DNA from: Planctomycetia bacterium
GTDB lineage: Bacteria > Planctomycetota > Planctomycetia > Pirellulales > PNKZ01
NCBI GenBank assembly: GCA_021413845.1
Contig: JAIOPP010000008.1
Span: forward strand, 186,001-250,000
Direction: 5' to 3'
Length of the DNA stretch: 64,000 nucleotides
The position numbers and the translations under genes are program-made. The notes under the pieces were generated by a model, which was given only the letters and a program-made list of their open reading frames with translations, made no database searches and was not told the DNA's origin. Positions within the stretch are counted from its first letter, which is position 1. Each line of letters opens with the position of its first letter. This document shows, piece after piece, positions 51,305 to 60,768 of this stretch.

Positions 51305-53615
51305 ATCGACCGTAAATCTCGATCTCGCGCAGCACGATCTGCTGTAGGCCCGTCTGGCCTCCGGCTTCTCCGACGTCGCCGGTCGCGCCGCCGCCGTGCG
51401 TCGTTTGATGCACGAGCAGCCGGACCTTCGAAGCGGTGACCGGCTCGAAGCGGTGCTCGAACACCCAACGATCGCTGAAGAACGAATCGGTCGTGGTCCG
51501 TGTTTGAGGCGAGAAGACGCGCAGCGTTTGGGTCGGTTCCTTGATGCGCTCGATCGTGACCCAACTTCCCTCGCGCTCGACTTGCAATTCGTAATCGACG
51601 AGCGTGCTCTGATTTTGCCACGGCGGAGCGGCGAACACGACGACCCGCGAGATCTTCTGCGCCGTCGGCAGCGCGAGTTCCACGGTCGCCGGCCACTGGG
51701 CGACGTTGCTCATCCAGGGATGATCTTCGCGCTGCAACGTGCGATACCAGTTTTCATATTCGCCGTTCACGAGCTTGCCGATGTCGTTGGGAGTTCGCTT
51801 CTCGGCCGGCGTGTCGGGCTTGTCCGAGGGATGTTCGCTACTGCCCGACGCCGCAACCTTCACTCCCTCGGCGCGAGCCAGATTCACGCCCCAATCATAA
51901 GGCTCGACTTCGACCTCTTGCCCCTTCGCAATGCGGACATAGACCGGCAACTCGCCGACCGGCACTTCGGCCCGACCGTCGACGACGGCCACATCGGTCT
52001 CGACCCCGAATGCCGATGACACGCGCAACTGCTTCGGCAGGTCGGCACTCGCCGTTTTCACTTTCAACACGACGCGCCCATCGGTGCTGCCGGCCGCTTG
52101 GAACACGGCGACTCGTTTGCCGCTACTCGCATCGCCGGCGAACAAGCTGCCGATGTACTGCCGATTGCCGTTCGGGCCCAGATCCAGAGCCCGCTCGAAC
52201 TTCGTGCCGAACAATTCTTCCGACCAGACGCGCATCAACGGTGCGGCGGGGTTCAAGCTGCCGTCGCCGTTTTCCCACCAGGTCGGAAAGTCCCAGAAGC
52301 CGTGGCTCCGATCGTACCAAAGATGATTGTGTTCTTTGGGAAGGCCGAATTGCTCGTACACCATCATCTCGAGCATCGTCCACCGACCTTGCAGCCGCGG
52401 CTGATAGGCACCGTAGATGCACGCGAAGTAGCCTTGTTCCGTTTGCCACTTCTCAAGCTTGTCGGCATCGTAGCGCGCGAGGAGTTCGTTGAGCTCGTTG
52501 AGCGTGCGCCGCGCTAAGAACAGATCGCCGTTGACGCAGTTGTAGGCGTGAAAAGAAAATCCATCGAGATACTTCGCGCCGCCGGCTTTCAGAAAACCTT
52601 CGATCCAACCGAACTGCGTGATGTTGTAACTCACCGTGCCGGGCCCGATGACCTTGAGCTTCGGGCTCACTTCTTTGATCGTCTTATAGAACGGCTTCAA
52701 CTCTTTTTCGAGGAAGTCGGTCGGGCTCGCGCCGAAGTTCGGCTCGTTGCGAGGCTCCCAGTATTCGACCGCATCCTTGAAATGCTCGACGATCTTGCGT
52801 ACGCCGTCGAGGTTCTTCGTGCCGCCGCCGAACGCGATCATCAGCGGACGCGGACGCACCGGATCGCGGTTCATGTACAACGCTTGGTCGATCGCGATGT
52901 CGCGCTCCAGTGCGGCGATCGCCTTGTCCGGGTCTTCGGCGTCGGCCTGGTGTCGTTGAGGGCCCATGCCCGACATGGCCCGAAACACCTGATCGTTCGT
53001 CCCCGTCGGTTCGCCGTACTGTTCGACGGCCGAGCCCGACGGAAAGTTCGCGTCTCGGCGAAAGAGGACGAACGTCGTTGCGCCGACGACATCGCCCCAC
53101 AGCGCGCGCACTTGCTCCGCCTTCTCGTCCGCGGCCGAAGTCTTCTTCGGCCCTTCCAATAAACTATCGAGCGGATCGGCCGCCTTCTTCTTCGGTGCAA
53201 CGGCGGGCTTGCCGTAGACATACAGCTTATACCAACCGGCCAGCGCGACCTTCGACGTGATCTTGCTATCCGCTCCCCGTCCGGCCGGCTTGACGGAACC
53301 TTGATCGACGACGTCTCCTTGATAGTTACGAATCTCGAAGCGATCGGCCGCCGGGCCGAGCTCGAACGTCACCGGCTCGCCGACATAGAAAATATGATTA
53401 CGCTTGCCCGAACGGGGCAGCACTTCTTGCGGATTCGCGACCCACTGAAAGCCCCGCTTCTTCGGTTTCACGATCGTGTCCGGTCGGTCGGGCTGCACTT
53501 CGGTCGCCGCCGGCGCGGTCTGCGCTCGTGCGAAGTCGGAGGGAGCGAACACCGCGACCGCGCAAGAAACCACGGCGAACAAAAGGGGGCGGCGAAATAG
53601 CGAAGCGAAAAACAT
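51303..53615 (-). CDS. Secreted clan GH-A-like glycoside hydrolase with C-terminal beta domain
   Basis: A 770-residue exported protein. A signal peptide (about 1-31) is followed by a beta-sandwich (about 70-200), then a TIM-barrel core with WEPRNEPN (Glu 291, the acid/base NEP of clan GH-A) and WQTEQG (Glu 393, a typical nucleophile strand end). The spacing of about 100 residues is right. FSFHAYNCVNGD and GFWDFPTWWENGDG line the cleft. The last 160 residues form a discoidin-like (F5/8 C) or similar carbohydrate-binding domain. It probably attacks a beta-linked polysaccharide; the family number cannot be assigned. The gene is preceded by the kinase-WD40 gene on the same strand, 140 A/T-rich bases away. 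Confidence 0.82.
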   Translation of the reverse strand: MFFASLFRRPLLFAVVSCAVAVFAPSDFARAQTAPAATEVQPDRPDTIVKPKKRGFQWVANPQEVLPRSGKRNHIFYVGEPVTFELGPAADRFEIRNYQGDVVDQGSVKPAGRGADSKITSKVALAGWYKLYVYGKPAVAPKKKAADPLDSLLEGPKKTSAADEKAEQVRALWGDVVGATTFVLFRRDANFPSGSAVEQYGEPTGTNDQVFRAMSGMGPQRHQADAEDPDKAIAALERDIAIDQALYMNRDPVRPRPLMIAFGGGTKNLDGVRKIVEHFKDAVEYWEPRNEPNFGASPTDFLEKELKPFYKTIKEVSPKLKVIGPGTVSYNITQFGWIEGFLKAGGAKYLDGFSFHAYNCVNGDLFLARRTLNELNELLARYDADKLEKWQTEQGYFACIYGAYQPRLQGRWTMLEMMVYEQFGLPKEHNHLWYDRSHGFWDFPTWWENGDGSLNPAAPLMRVWSEELFGTKFERALDLGPNGNRQYIGSLFAGDASSGKRVAVFQAAGSTDGRVVLKVKTASADLPKQLRVSSAFGVETDVAVVDGRAEVPVGELPVYVRIAKGQEVEVEPYDWGVNLARAEGVKVAASGSSEHPSDKPDTPAEKRTPNDIGKLVNGEYENWYRTLQREDHPWMSNVAQWPATVELALPTAQKISRVVVFAAPPWQNQSTLVDYELQVEREGSWVTIERIKEPTQTLRVFSPQTRTTTDSFFSDRWVFEHRFEPVTASKVRLLVHQTTHGGGATGDVGEAGGQTGLQQIVLREIEIYGR

Positions 53616-53755
53616 GCGGGCGATCCTCGATCAAGCAAGTGCGACGGAAGCGGAGTATCCGACCGACTATAGGTAAATGGGAACGATTAAATTACCGATT
53701 TTATGAAAATTATGCTTCTATTATCCTGCACTGCCGATCATCGAACCAGACGTCT

Positions 53756-55762
53756 TCAAACCAAGCGGCGAACATCCCAGAGAATCGTCGAGCCGTCGAG
53801 CGAAGAGGTCGCCAACTGGTCCTCCTCTTTCGAGAACGCCACGGCGACGATCGAAGTCGTGTGCTCGCGGATCGTGCGGAGTGGGCGCCCCTCGTGGAAG
53901 GTCCAGAGCCGCAGCGAGCCGTCGTTGAGGCCGGCAGCCAAGAGATCTCCCTTCGGGGAAACGCTCGCCGACCAGACTTCGCCGCCGGCCGGAATCTCTT
54001 GCGTTCCCCCTTTTTTCGCCGTCATGCCCGGTGTGAGATTCCAGATCTTCAGCGTTTGATCGTGGCTCCCAGAGACCAAGCGCCGCACGTCGCCGGGCGC
54101 AAACGCCAGCGACCAGACCCGTTTCTGGTGCCCGAGCGTTCCTCGTTCTTCGCGCGAGGCGACTTCCCAAACTTTGATGCCGCCGTTCATGATTCCTGCG
54201 GCAAGCAGCGCACCATCGGACGAAAAAGAAACGCACAGGGCCGGGTCCGCGAGCCCGCCGAACGTGCCGACCGAAGTTCCATCCGCGGCGTTCCACAAGC
54301 GGACTGCTTTGTCATGACCCGCGGTCGCGATGAGCTTGCCGTCGGGCGACCAAGCGACGTCGACGATCTCGCGCGAATGCTGCTGGAGCGTGAATCGCTC
54401 GCTGCGCGTGGCGACGTCCCAAACTCGGCCGAGGTTCTCACCGCCGGCAGTCACGAGCGACTTACCGTCGGGCGAGTAAGCGAGCGACAGATACCCCAGC
54501 ACGCCGCGCGGATAAGCGTTGAACGACGCCGTCGGCTCGCCGCCGTCGAGAGGCCAGAACCGCACCAGCCGATCGCCGCACGCCGTCGCGAGCGTCTTGC
54601 CGTCGGGCGCGAACACGCTGCGCCAGACGCTCAGCGGATGCACCAAGCGCCGGGCTCCCCACGCCGCGAGCGGATCGTTTTCCATCGCCTGAGAGCCGAA
54701 CCGGCGAACGAGCGCCGCGCCGGCAACCACCGCCACAGCCGCTGCGCCGAGCCCGAGCATCCGTCGTCGCCGAACCTGTTGAGGCGCTGCCGGAAGCGGC
54801 TCGTTCCCTGAATTCTTCGCTGTGCCGTTCGCTTGACGAATCCCTTCCGCAAACGTGCGGGCGTCGGCCGGGCGATCGTTCGGGTCGTTCGCCAAGGCCG
54901 CCATGATCCAGCGATCGAGCGATGGGTCGACCTTCGCAACGCGGCTCGGCGGCGCAAACACACCTAGCGGCACGCTACCCGTCAGCATTTCGTAAAACAC
55001 GGCCGCGAGCCCGTAGAGATCGGCCCGACGATCGATCGGTCGCCCGAGCTCCAATTGCTCGGGAGCCATGTAGCGGCGCGTGCCGACGACGGCGTCGACT
55101 TCGGTTGCCGGCGCGCGATCGAACGCTTCGGCATGCAGCAATTTCGCCACGCCGAAATCGACGAGCTTCGCCCGGCCCTCGGCATCGAGCAGCACGTTTT
55201 CCGGCTTGATATCGCGATGAATGATGCCGCGCTCATGCGCGTATTGCAGCGCGTCGCAGAGTTCCGTGAAGATCGTCGTCGCGGCGGCTGCCGAAAGGGG
55301 GCCGTGGTTCAATCGCTCGCGCAGCGTGCTGCCGGCGACATGCTCCATCGCCAGATAATAGAAACCATCGTCGCAGCCGGTGTCGTGGATGCCGACGATG
55401 TGGGGATGCGTGAGGCTCGCGAGCACGCGCGCCTCGCGCTGGAATCGTTCGCGGAAGCCTGCGCGCTCGGCGAACTCCGGCCGCAACACCTTCAACGCCG
55501 CGATCCGGCCTAGGCTCTCGTGCCGAGCGCGATAGACTGAGCCCATCCCGCCGGCCCCGAGCAACTCAAGCAACTTGTAAGGGCCGATCCGTTCGGGCAA
55601 CGCTTGGGGAATCGCTTCGGCACCGTGCGACGACGCTGCGTCTTCCGCTTCGTCTTCGCCGATCGCGAACATGAGCAAGCAATACGGACAACTGTCGCCG
55701 AGCGCCGCTCCTTGCTGCGCCGGCCGCGAGCGACCGCACCGCCGACATTCGACGACGTCCAC
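53756..55762 (-). CDS. Membrane serine/threonine kinase with WD40 sensor domain
   Basis: A 668-residue protein. A zinc ribbon with CRRCG and CPYC opens it (6-28). The kinase domain (about 59-310) has the glycine loop GAGGMGSVY (69-77), Lys 91, HRDIKPEN (182-189) and DFG (202-204); all catalytic positions are intact. A membrane segment lies at about 334-352. The outer part is a seven-bladed WD40 propeller (DVAWSPDGKLIATAGHDKAVRLW and similar). The GTG start at 55762 is backed by AAGGGAG. It lies 10 bases after an ECF sigma gene on the same strand, the planctomycete pattern of a signalling pair. The propeller probably senses an extracytoplasmic cue. Confidence 0.94.
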   Translation of the reverse strand: MDVVECRRCGRSRPAQQGAALGDSCPYCLLMFAIGEDEAEDAASSHGAEAIPQALPERIGPYKLLELLGAGGMGSVYRARHESLGRIAALKVLRPEFAERAGFRERFQREARVLASLTHPHIVGIHDTGCDDGFYYLAMEHVAGSTLRERLNHGPLSAAAATTIFTELCDALQYAHERGIIHRDIKPENVLLDAEGRAKLVDFGVAKLLHAEAFDRAPATEVDAVVGTRRYMAPEQLELGRPIDRRADLYGLAAVFYEMLTGSVPLGVFAPPSRVAKVDPSLDRWIMAALANDPNDRPADARTFAEGIRQANGTAKNSGNEPLPAAPQQVRRRRMLGLGAAAVAVVAGAALVRRFGSQAMENDPLAAWGARRLVHPLSVWRSVFAPDGKTLATACGDRLVRFWPLDGGEPTASFNAYPRGVLGYLSLAYSPDGKSLVTAGGENLGRVWDVATRSERFTLQQHSREIVDVAWSPDGKLIATAGHDKAVRLWNAADGTSVGTFGGLADPALCVSFSSDGALLAAGIMNGGIKVWEVASREERGTLGHQKRVWSLAFAPGDVRRLVSGSHDQTLKIWNLTPGMTAKKGGTQEIPAGGEVWSASVSPKGDLLAAGLNDGSLRLWTFHEGRPLRTIREHTTSIVAVAFSKEEDQLATSSLDGSTILWDVRRLV

Positions 55763-55772
55763 GTTCGCTCCC

Positions 55773-56537
55773 TTACGAAGTGCCCAACGTCGAACGCTTG
55801 CCCAACGCGGCGAACATGGCGGCCAACTCGTCCGCCGTTTCGGCTTCCGAGGTCGTCGTGCGGCTCAGTTCGGCGATGAGGAGTTGCCGCAGTCGCTTGC
55901 GAGCCCGATGCAGCGCGACCGACAACTGATTCTCCGTCACGCCGTATTGTCGACCGAGATCGCCGACCGAAGCGGTTTCCGTGCGCGCGTCTAAGCCGAA
56001 GCGTTCGAGCAAAGCATCGGCGACCCAAGCCCGGCCGGCTTGCTGCAACTCCAAACGAAGCGAGCCGACGGCCGACTCCAAACGCTCCATGGCCCAGACG
56101 CCGTCGAAGGCCGCGTCGGGCGAGGCTTCGTTGCAGGCCGCTAGGCGATGCTCGGCTTCGTTCACGTCGAGCGTAAAGCCGGCGAAGCGCTTCTTCGCGC
56201 CGGCCGTGCGAGCCGTGTTCGCCAGGAAGTTCTCCAATACCGATTTCAAGAACGCGCGGAAGCGAACTTCGCGCATCTTCACGCGCACGAGCAGGTCTTT
56301 CTCCAGCAAGTGGATGAAGAACGCTTGCGTCAGGTCTTCGGCGTCGATCGTCGAACGTCCGGTGCGCCGCAGATAGACGTAGATCGGCTGCCAATAGCGG
56401 GCCGCAAGCTCGTTGAGCGCGGCATCGCGCACTTCTCCTTCCGGCACGACCGCCTGTTGCACGAGAGTCCAAGCCGTCTGCGGAAACGCATCGCCGCCGG
56501 GAGGAACTGCTTCGCGTTTTGCCGAGACGTCGCTCAT
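55773..56537 (-). CDS. RNA polymerase sigma factor, ECF type linked to a kinase
   Basis: A 254-residue sigma-70 family factor of the kind that planctomycetes pair with Ser/Thr kinases. Region 2 is near residues 20-100 (TIDAEDLTQAFFIHLLEKDLL and FRAFLKSVLENFLAN), and region 4 lies near 185-235 (VGDLGRQYGVTENQLSVALHRARKRLRQLL). It is longer than a minimal ECF factor because of a linker of about 60 residues. The start at 56537 is preferred over an ATG three codons earlier; both are compatible. The kinase gene follows after 10 bases, so activity may be controlled by phosphorylation. Regulated genes cannot be identified here. Confidence 0.92.
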   Translation of the reverse strand: MSDVSAKREAVPPGGDAFPQTAWTLVQQAVVPEGEVRDAALNELAARYWQPIYVYLRRTGRSTIDAEDLTQAFFIHLLEKDLLVRVKMREVRFRAFLKSVLENFLANTARTAGAKKRFAGFTLDVNEAEHRLAACNEASPDAAFDGVWAMERLESAVGSLRLELQQAGRAWVADALLERFGLDARTETASVGDLGRQYGVTENQLSVALHRARKRLRQLLIAELSRTTTSEAETADELAAMFAALGKRSTLGTS

Positions 56538-56609
56538 GCGATCCATCTTACCAGCGGCACCTCGCGGTGCCACGGGGAATACCGCCGCAAGCAAGCGGGC
56601 ACATGTTCG

Positions 56610-58046
56610 CTAAGCGATCAGAGCCTCGACGACGTGGGCACCCGTAACCGCGGGGTCGGTCAATGTTTCGTCGCGCCCGTGATGACGAATCGAAACGCGA
56701 TGATGGTCGAGCCCGAGCTGATGGAGAATCGTGGCATGGAGGTCGGGGACGCTGACGCGATCGGTTACGGCGCGGTAGCCGAAGTCGTCGGTGGCGCCGT
56801 AGATGGTGCCGCCGCGGAAGCCGCCGCCGACCATAAACAAGCTGAACGCATTGCGGTTGTGGTCGCGGCCGTCGGCGTTTTGCGATACCGGCAAGCGGCC
56901 GAATTCGCCGGTCCAGAGGACGATGGTTTCGTCGAGCAAGCCGCGCTGCTTGAGATCGCGGATCAGCGCGGCGGTCGGGCGATCGGTCTGCTTGCACATC
57001 TTCGGCAACTCGGCAGGAAGCTTGCTGTGCGTGTCCCAGGCTTGGCCTTCTTGGTCGCAGAAGACCTGCACGAAGCGCACGCCCGACTCGACGAGCCGGC
57101 GCGCCATCAGGCATCGCGTGCCGTAAGCGGCCGTGGTGGGATCGTCGAGGCCGTACATCTTACGCGTCGCTTCGGTTTCGCGCGCCGTGTCGAGTACGTC
57201 TACCGCGGCTCCCTGCATCCGCGCGGCAAGCTCGTAGTTTTCGATGCGCGCTTCGAGCTCGGTTTCGCGAGGAAAGCGTTCTCGATGCCGGCCGTTTAGG
57301 CGAGCCAGCAGGTCGAGCTTCTCGCGGTAGGCTCCCGGCGAGATCGAGCGCGAAGAATACAAGTTCGGAACCGGTACTCCTTGCGAGCTGAACTCGGTTC
57401 CTTGATGCACGGCCGGCAACCAGCCCGACGACCAGCTGAGCGACCCTGCGGTGTCGTACTTCTTCGGATCGCGCAGGACGACGAACGACGGCAAGTTTTC
57501 GTTTTCCGTGCCAAGTGCGTAGCTGCACCAAGCCCCGAGCGCCGGCCGACCCATGTTGGTCTTGCCGGTGTTGATCATCACGGTCGCTTCGGTGTGGTTG
57601 TTGTGCTCCGTATACATCGAGCGAACGAGGCACATCTCGTCGGCGAGCGCGCCGGTTTCGGGCATCAACGTCGACAGCGGCATCCCCGAGCGCCCGCGGC
57701 GGACGAACCCGAACGGCCCGGCGAAGAGAGTGTCGGTGTTGCCGCCGAGGAATTTCTCGACTTCGAACGGACTGGCCTGACCGCCGCGCTTCTGCAACTC
57801 CGGCTTGGGATCGAACAAATCCATCTGGCTCGGGCCGCCGGTTTGCATCAGTTGGATGACGGCCTTGGCCCGCGGCGCGAAATGCTGCTTCGTTCCGTGA
57901 GTCGCCGCGGAAGCATGCTTGTCGTCGGCCCGTACGCGGTCGTCGTGCAACAAGGCCGACAGCGCGAGGCTGCCGAAACCGAGGCCCGAGCGCGCAAGCA
58001 TTTGGCGGCGCGAAAGGGGAGTCGACGGATCGAAATCGTGAATCAT
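56610..58046 (-). CDS. DUF1501 family exported protein (downstream copy)
   Basis: A 478-residue Tat-exported protein: LSRRQMLARSGLGFGSLALSALL is a twin-arginine signal. Family marks are KAVIQLMQTGGPSQMDLFDPKPEL, RRGRSGMPLSTLMPE, VRSMYTEHNNHTEATVMINTGK, GVRFVQVFCDQEGQAWDTHSKLP and LWTGEFGRLP. DUF1501 proteins belong to the alkaline phosphatase/sulfatase superfamily and accompany DUF1549/DUF1553 cytochromes in planctomycetes; hydrolase activity is assumed, not shown. It is the last gene of a DUF1501-PSD1-DUF1501 block, 30 bases after the PSD1 gene. It is more like other DUF1501 proteins than like the copy at 60769. Confidence 0.93.
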   Translation of the reverse strand: MIHDFDPSTPLSRRQMLARSGLGFGSLALSALLHDDRVRADDKHASAATHGTKQHFAPRAKAVIQLMQTGGPSQMDLFDPKPELQKRGGQASPFEVEKFLGGNTDTLFAGPFGFVRRGRSGMPLSTLMPETGALADEMCLVRSMYTEHNNHTEATVMINTGKTNMGRPALGAWCSYALGTENENLPSFVVLRDPKKYDTAGSLSWSSGWLPAVHQGTEFSSQGVPVPNLYSSRSISPGAYREKLDLLARLNGRHRERFPRETELEARIENYELAARMQGAAVDVLDTARETEATRKMYGLDDPTTAAYGTRCLMARRLVESGVRFVQVFCDQEGQAWDTHSKLPAELPKMCKQTDRPTAALIRDLKQRGLLDETIVLWTGEFGRLPVSQNADGRDHNRNAFSLFMVGGGFRGGTIYGATDDFGYRAVTDRVSVPDLHATILHQLGLDHHRVSIRHHGRDETLTDPAVTGAHVVEALIA

Positions 58047-58076
58047 GGTCTTAGTTTCGGCGTGAGGCGACGGCGC

Positions 58077-60764
58077 TCATTCGACGTACAAAAACTCGTT
58101 CGTATTCAGCAATAAATGGCAAAGATCGGCGAGCGCTAGGTCCGTCGAGTTCGTCGTCTTCACGGTCGCGGCTTCGCCCCGATGAACGGCTTGCTTCGTA
58201 AGAAACGCTTCGCAGGCCGTCGATTCTTCGCTCGACGGGAGCCTCGAAAGAACGAACAGATACGCGGCTCGAATCTGCGCGGGTCGCGCGTCGCCGGCCG
58301 TTCTACGGACGCGCTCGGCGAGCAGATCGGCTTGTTCGAGAATGAACGCGTCGTGCAGCATCGTGAGCGATTGCGAGACGACGGTCGATTGATTGCGCTG
58401 CGTGCAGTTGGTCCCCATCAACGGTTGATCGAAGACCGACAACAGCGAGAGACCGAAATTGCGGCGAGCTAAAAGATAGATGCTTCGTCGCCACGGCGAG
58501 GTCGGGCTCGCGAGCGCCCTCTTCGAGACGACGACCGTCCCGTCGAGGCGGCCTTCCAGCAACACCGGTGGTCCGCCGAGCGTCCGGTCGAGCGAGCCCG
58601 CCACGGCCAGCACCGCATCGCGAACCGCTTCCGATTCCAGCCGACGGAGCGGCGCGTGCCACAGCAGGCGATTGTCGGGATCGGCGGCGAGCGCAGCACT
58701 CGGCACGTCGCGCCCCGCGCTCGCTTGCCGATAGACGCTCGACATCACGATCTCTTTGTGAACGCGCTTGAGCTTCCAGCCGCCGGCGATGAAGTCGGCG
58801 GCGAGCCATTCGAGCAATTCGGGATGCGAAGGGGGGGAGCCTGAGCGACCGAGATTGCCGGGCGTAGCGACGATGCCGCGGCCGAAGTGGTAGTGCCATA
58901 AGCGATTGACCGCGACTCGCGCTAGCAAGCCCGAGGCGCGGCTTTGCGGCGCAGTCAGCGCCTCGGCGGCAGCCAAGCGTCGGCCGCTCGTCGGTTGATG
59001 GCATTCGTCGATCGTGAAGAGTTCTCCATCACCGTCGTCGCTGAGCACCCGCGGAATCGCGGGGCCGACGATCGGGCCCGGCGTCAGGAAGTTGCCGCGG
59101 CGCAGCAAGCGGGTCTCGGGCACATCGCCGACGTTGAACAACGCTTGGATCTTTTGCGGTGTCCTTTGCCTCGCTCTCACGTCTTCGACTTCCGCGTCGA
59201 GCCGCTCGATTTCGCTGCGGTCGGCGGGAGTGGCGGCGGCGAGCGTGTCTTCGCGCGTCACTTTCAGCTGCGCGTCGAACTTCTCGAACAGATACTTTTG
59301 CACATCGGTTCGCTTGTCCTGTTGCGCGGCGATGGCCGCGCGAACGTCTTCGCGAATCGCTTCGGGAAGTGCGGCCAGGCGTGCTTCGTAGTCTTGCGGT
59401 TCGTACGGCTTGCGCAGCCGTGCGGCACGGCCGCCGAGCTCGCCGGCGCGCGTATTGAGCTCTTTGTTGAACGCCGTCATCTCGGCGATCTCGGCCGCGG
59501 TCGACATGATGATGTGTCGATTCTGCGGTTGCAGCCAGCGATCGAGGTTGTACGACGGCGTCAGGCAAGCGACGAGGCCGTAGTAGTCCCGTTGCGAGAT
59601 CGGATCGAACTTATGATCGTGGCAGCGGGCACAAGCGACCGTGAGCCCGAACAAGTTCGAGGTAACGTTTTCGATCGTATCGAAGAGCAATTCGTTCCGT
59701 TCCTGCGGACGATTGCGCTCGAAGTTGTTCGTGCCGTCGACCGAGATGCGCAGCAAGCCGGTGGCGACGAGCAACTCGCGCATCTCGGGCGTGATCGACT
59801 CGGCGGGAAGTTTTGCGAGCTCCGCGATGCCGAGCATTTCGTCGCCGGCAAGTTGTTCGCGGACGAATCGGTCGTACGGCTTGTCGTCGTTGAGCGAACG
59901 GACGACATAGTCGCGGTATCTCCAGATCCCTTCGCGGATCGTGGTGCCCGTGATGTCGTTATCCGTCTTCACGGTGTCGGCGTAGCCGGCCGCGTCGAGC
60001 CAATGCCGGCCCCAACGCTCGCCGTAGTGCGGCGAGGCGAGCAAGCGATCGACGACCGCTTCGTAGGGATCTTGGGTCGTCGGCCGGCGATACGACGCGG
60101 CGAACGCTTCCACTTCTTCGGGCGTCGGCGGCAGGCCGGTGAGGTCGAACGTCACGCGGCGCAACAGCGCGATCGGATCGGCATCGGGCGAGAAGCCGAG
60201 CTGCTGCGCTTCGAGCTGCGCGAGGACGAAGGCATCGAGCGGCGAGCGGACACGGCCGGCATTCGCGACTAGCGGCACCGCCGGACGCTGCGGCTTGCGA
60301 AAGGCCCAATAGTCGGCGTCGGCCGGGGCGAGCGGCGGAAGACCGTCGCCGGCTTCGAGCTTCGCCGCGGTGTTGATCCAATCACGCACGACCGCGACTT
60401 CGGCCTTGCTCAAACGAGGGCGACCTTCGGGAGGCATCGAGCCGTCGTCGATCCGCTCGATGAGGAGGCTCTTGTCGGCGTTGCTTTTGACGATCGCCGC
60501 GCCGGACTGACCCCCTTGCAGGAGCGATGCGGCGTGCGTGAGATCGAGGCCCCCTTCTTTTTTCTTCTCGCCGTGGCACTCGCCGCAATGCCGCGCAAGA
60601 AGCGGTTGCAGATCGCGCGTGAAGTCGGGGCGCGCCACGTTCGCCACGGCCGGGTTTGCGTTCGGGCTTGCCCCGTCGGCAGCGGCGCAAACGGATAACG
60701 CCGCGCACGCGAGCATCGCGCGTAACTGTTGCAGCGGCGGTTTGCGAACCACGCGGCGAAGCAT
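58077..60764 (-). CDS. PSD1-type cytochrome protein (PSCyt1, DUF1549, DUF1553)
   Basis: An 895-residue exported protein. The start at 60764 gives a signal peptide that ends near SVCAAADGAS; it begins 5 bases after the stop of the upstream DUF1501 gene. The planctomycete cytochrome C domain carries CGECH (60-64) and a MPPEG block. DUF1549 follows (LLRRVTFDLTGLPPTPEEV, GERWGRHWLDAAGYADT), and DUF1553 fills the C-terminal half (VAVNRLWHYHFGRGIVATPGN, then SIYLLARRN, FDQPLMGTNCTQRN and a closing LLNTNEFLYVE). The architecture is specific to Planctomycetes and Verrucomicrobia. The haem motif suggests electron transfer in the periplasm; the reaction is unknown. Confidence 0.95.
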   Translation of the reverse strand: MLRRVVRKPPLQQLRAMLACAALSVCAAADGASPNANPAVANVARPDFTRDLQPLLARHCGECHGEKKKEGGLDLTHAASLLQGGQSGAAIVKSNADKSLLIERIDDGSMPPEGRPRLSKAEVAVVRDWINTAAKLEAGDGLPPLAPADADYWAFRKPQRPAVPLVANAGRVRSPLDAFVLAQLEAQQLGFSPDADPIALLRRVTFDLTGLPPTPEEVEAFAASYRRPTTQDPYEAVVDRLLASPHYGERWGRHWLDAAGYADTVKTDNDITGTTIREGIWRYRDYVVRSLNDDKPYDRFVREQLAGDEMLGIAELAKLPAESITPEMRELLVATGLLRISVDGTNNFERNRPQERNELLFDTIENVTSNLFGLTVACARCHDHKFDPISQRDYYGLVACLTPSYNLDRWLQPQNRHIIMSTAAEIAEMTAFNKELNTRAGELGGRAARLRKPYEPQDYEARLAALPEAIREDVRAAIAAQQDKRTDVQKYLFEKFDAQLKVTREDTLAAATPADRSEIERLDAEVEDVRARQRTPQKIQALFNVGDVPETRLLRRGNFLTPGPIVGPAIPRVLSDDGDGELFTIDECHQPTSGRRLAAAEALTAPQSRASGLLARVAVNRLWHYHFGRGIVATPGNLGRSGSPPSHPELLEWLAADFIAGGWKLKRVHKEIVMSSVYRQASAGRDVPSAALAADPDNRLLWHAPLRRLESEAVRDAVLAVAGSLDRTLGGPPVLLEGRLDGTVVVSKRALASPTSPWRRSIYLLARRNFGLSLLSVFDQPLMGTNCTQRNQSTVVSQSLTMLHDAFILEQADLLAERVRRTAGDARPAQIRAAYLFVLSRLPSSEESTACEAFLTKQAVHRGEAATVKTTNSTDLALADLCHLLLNTNEFLYVE

Positions 60765-60768
60765 CGAT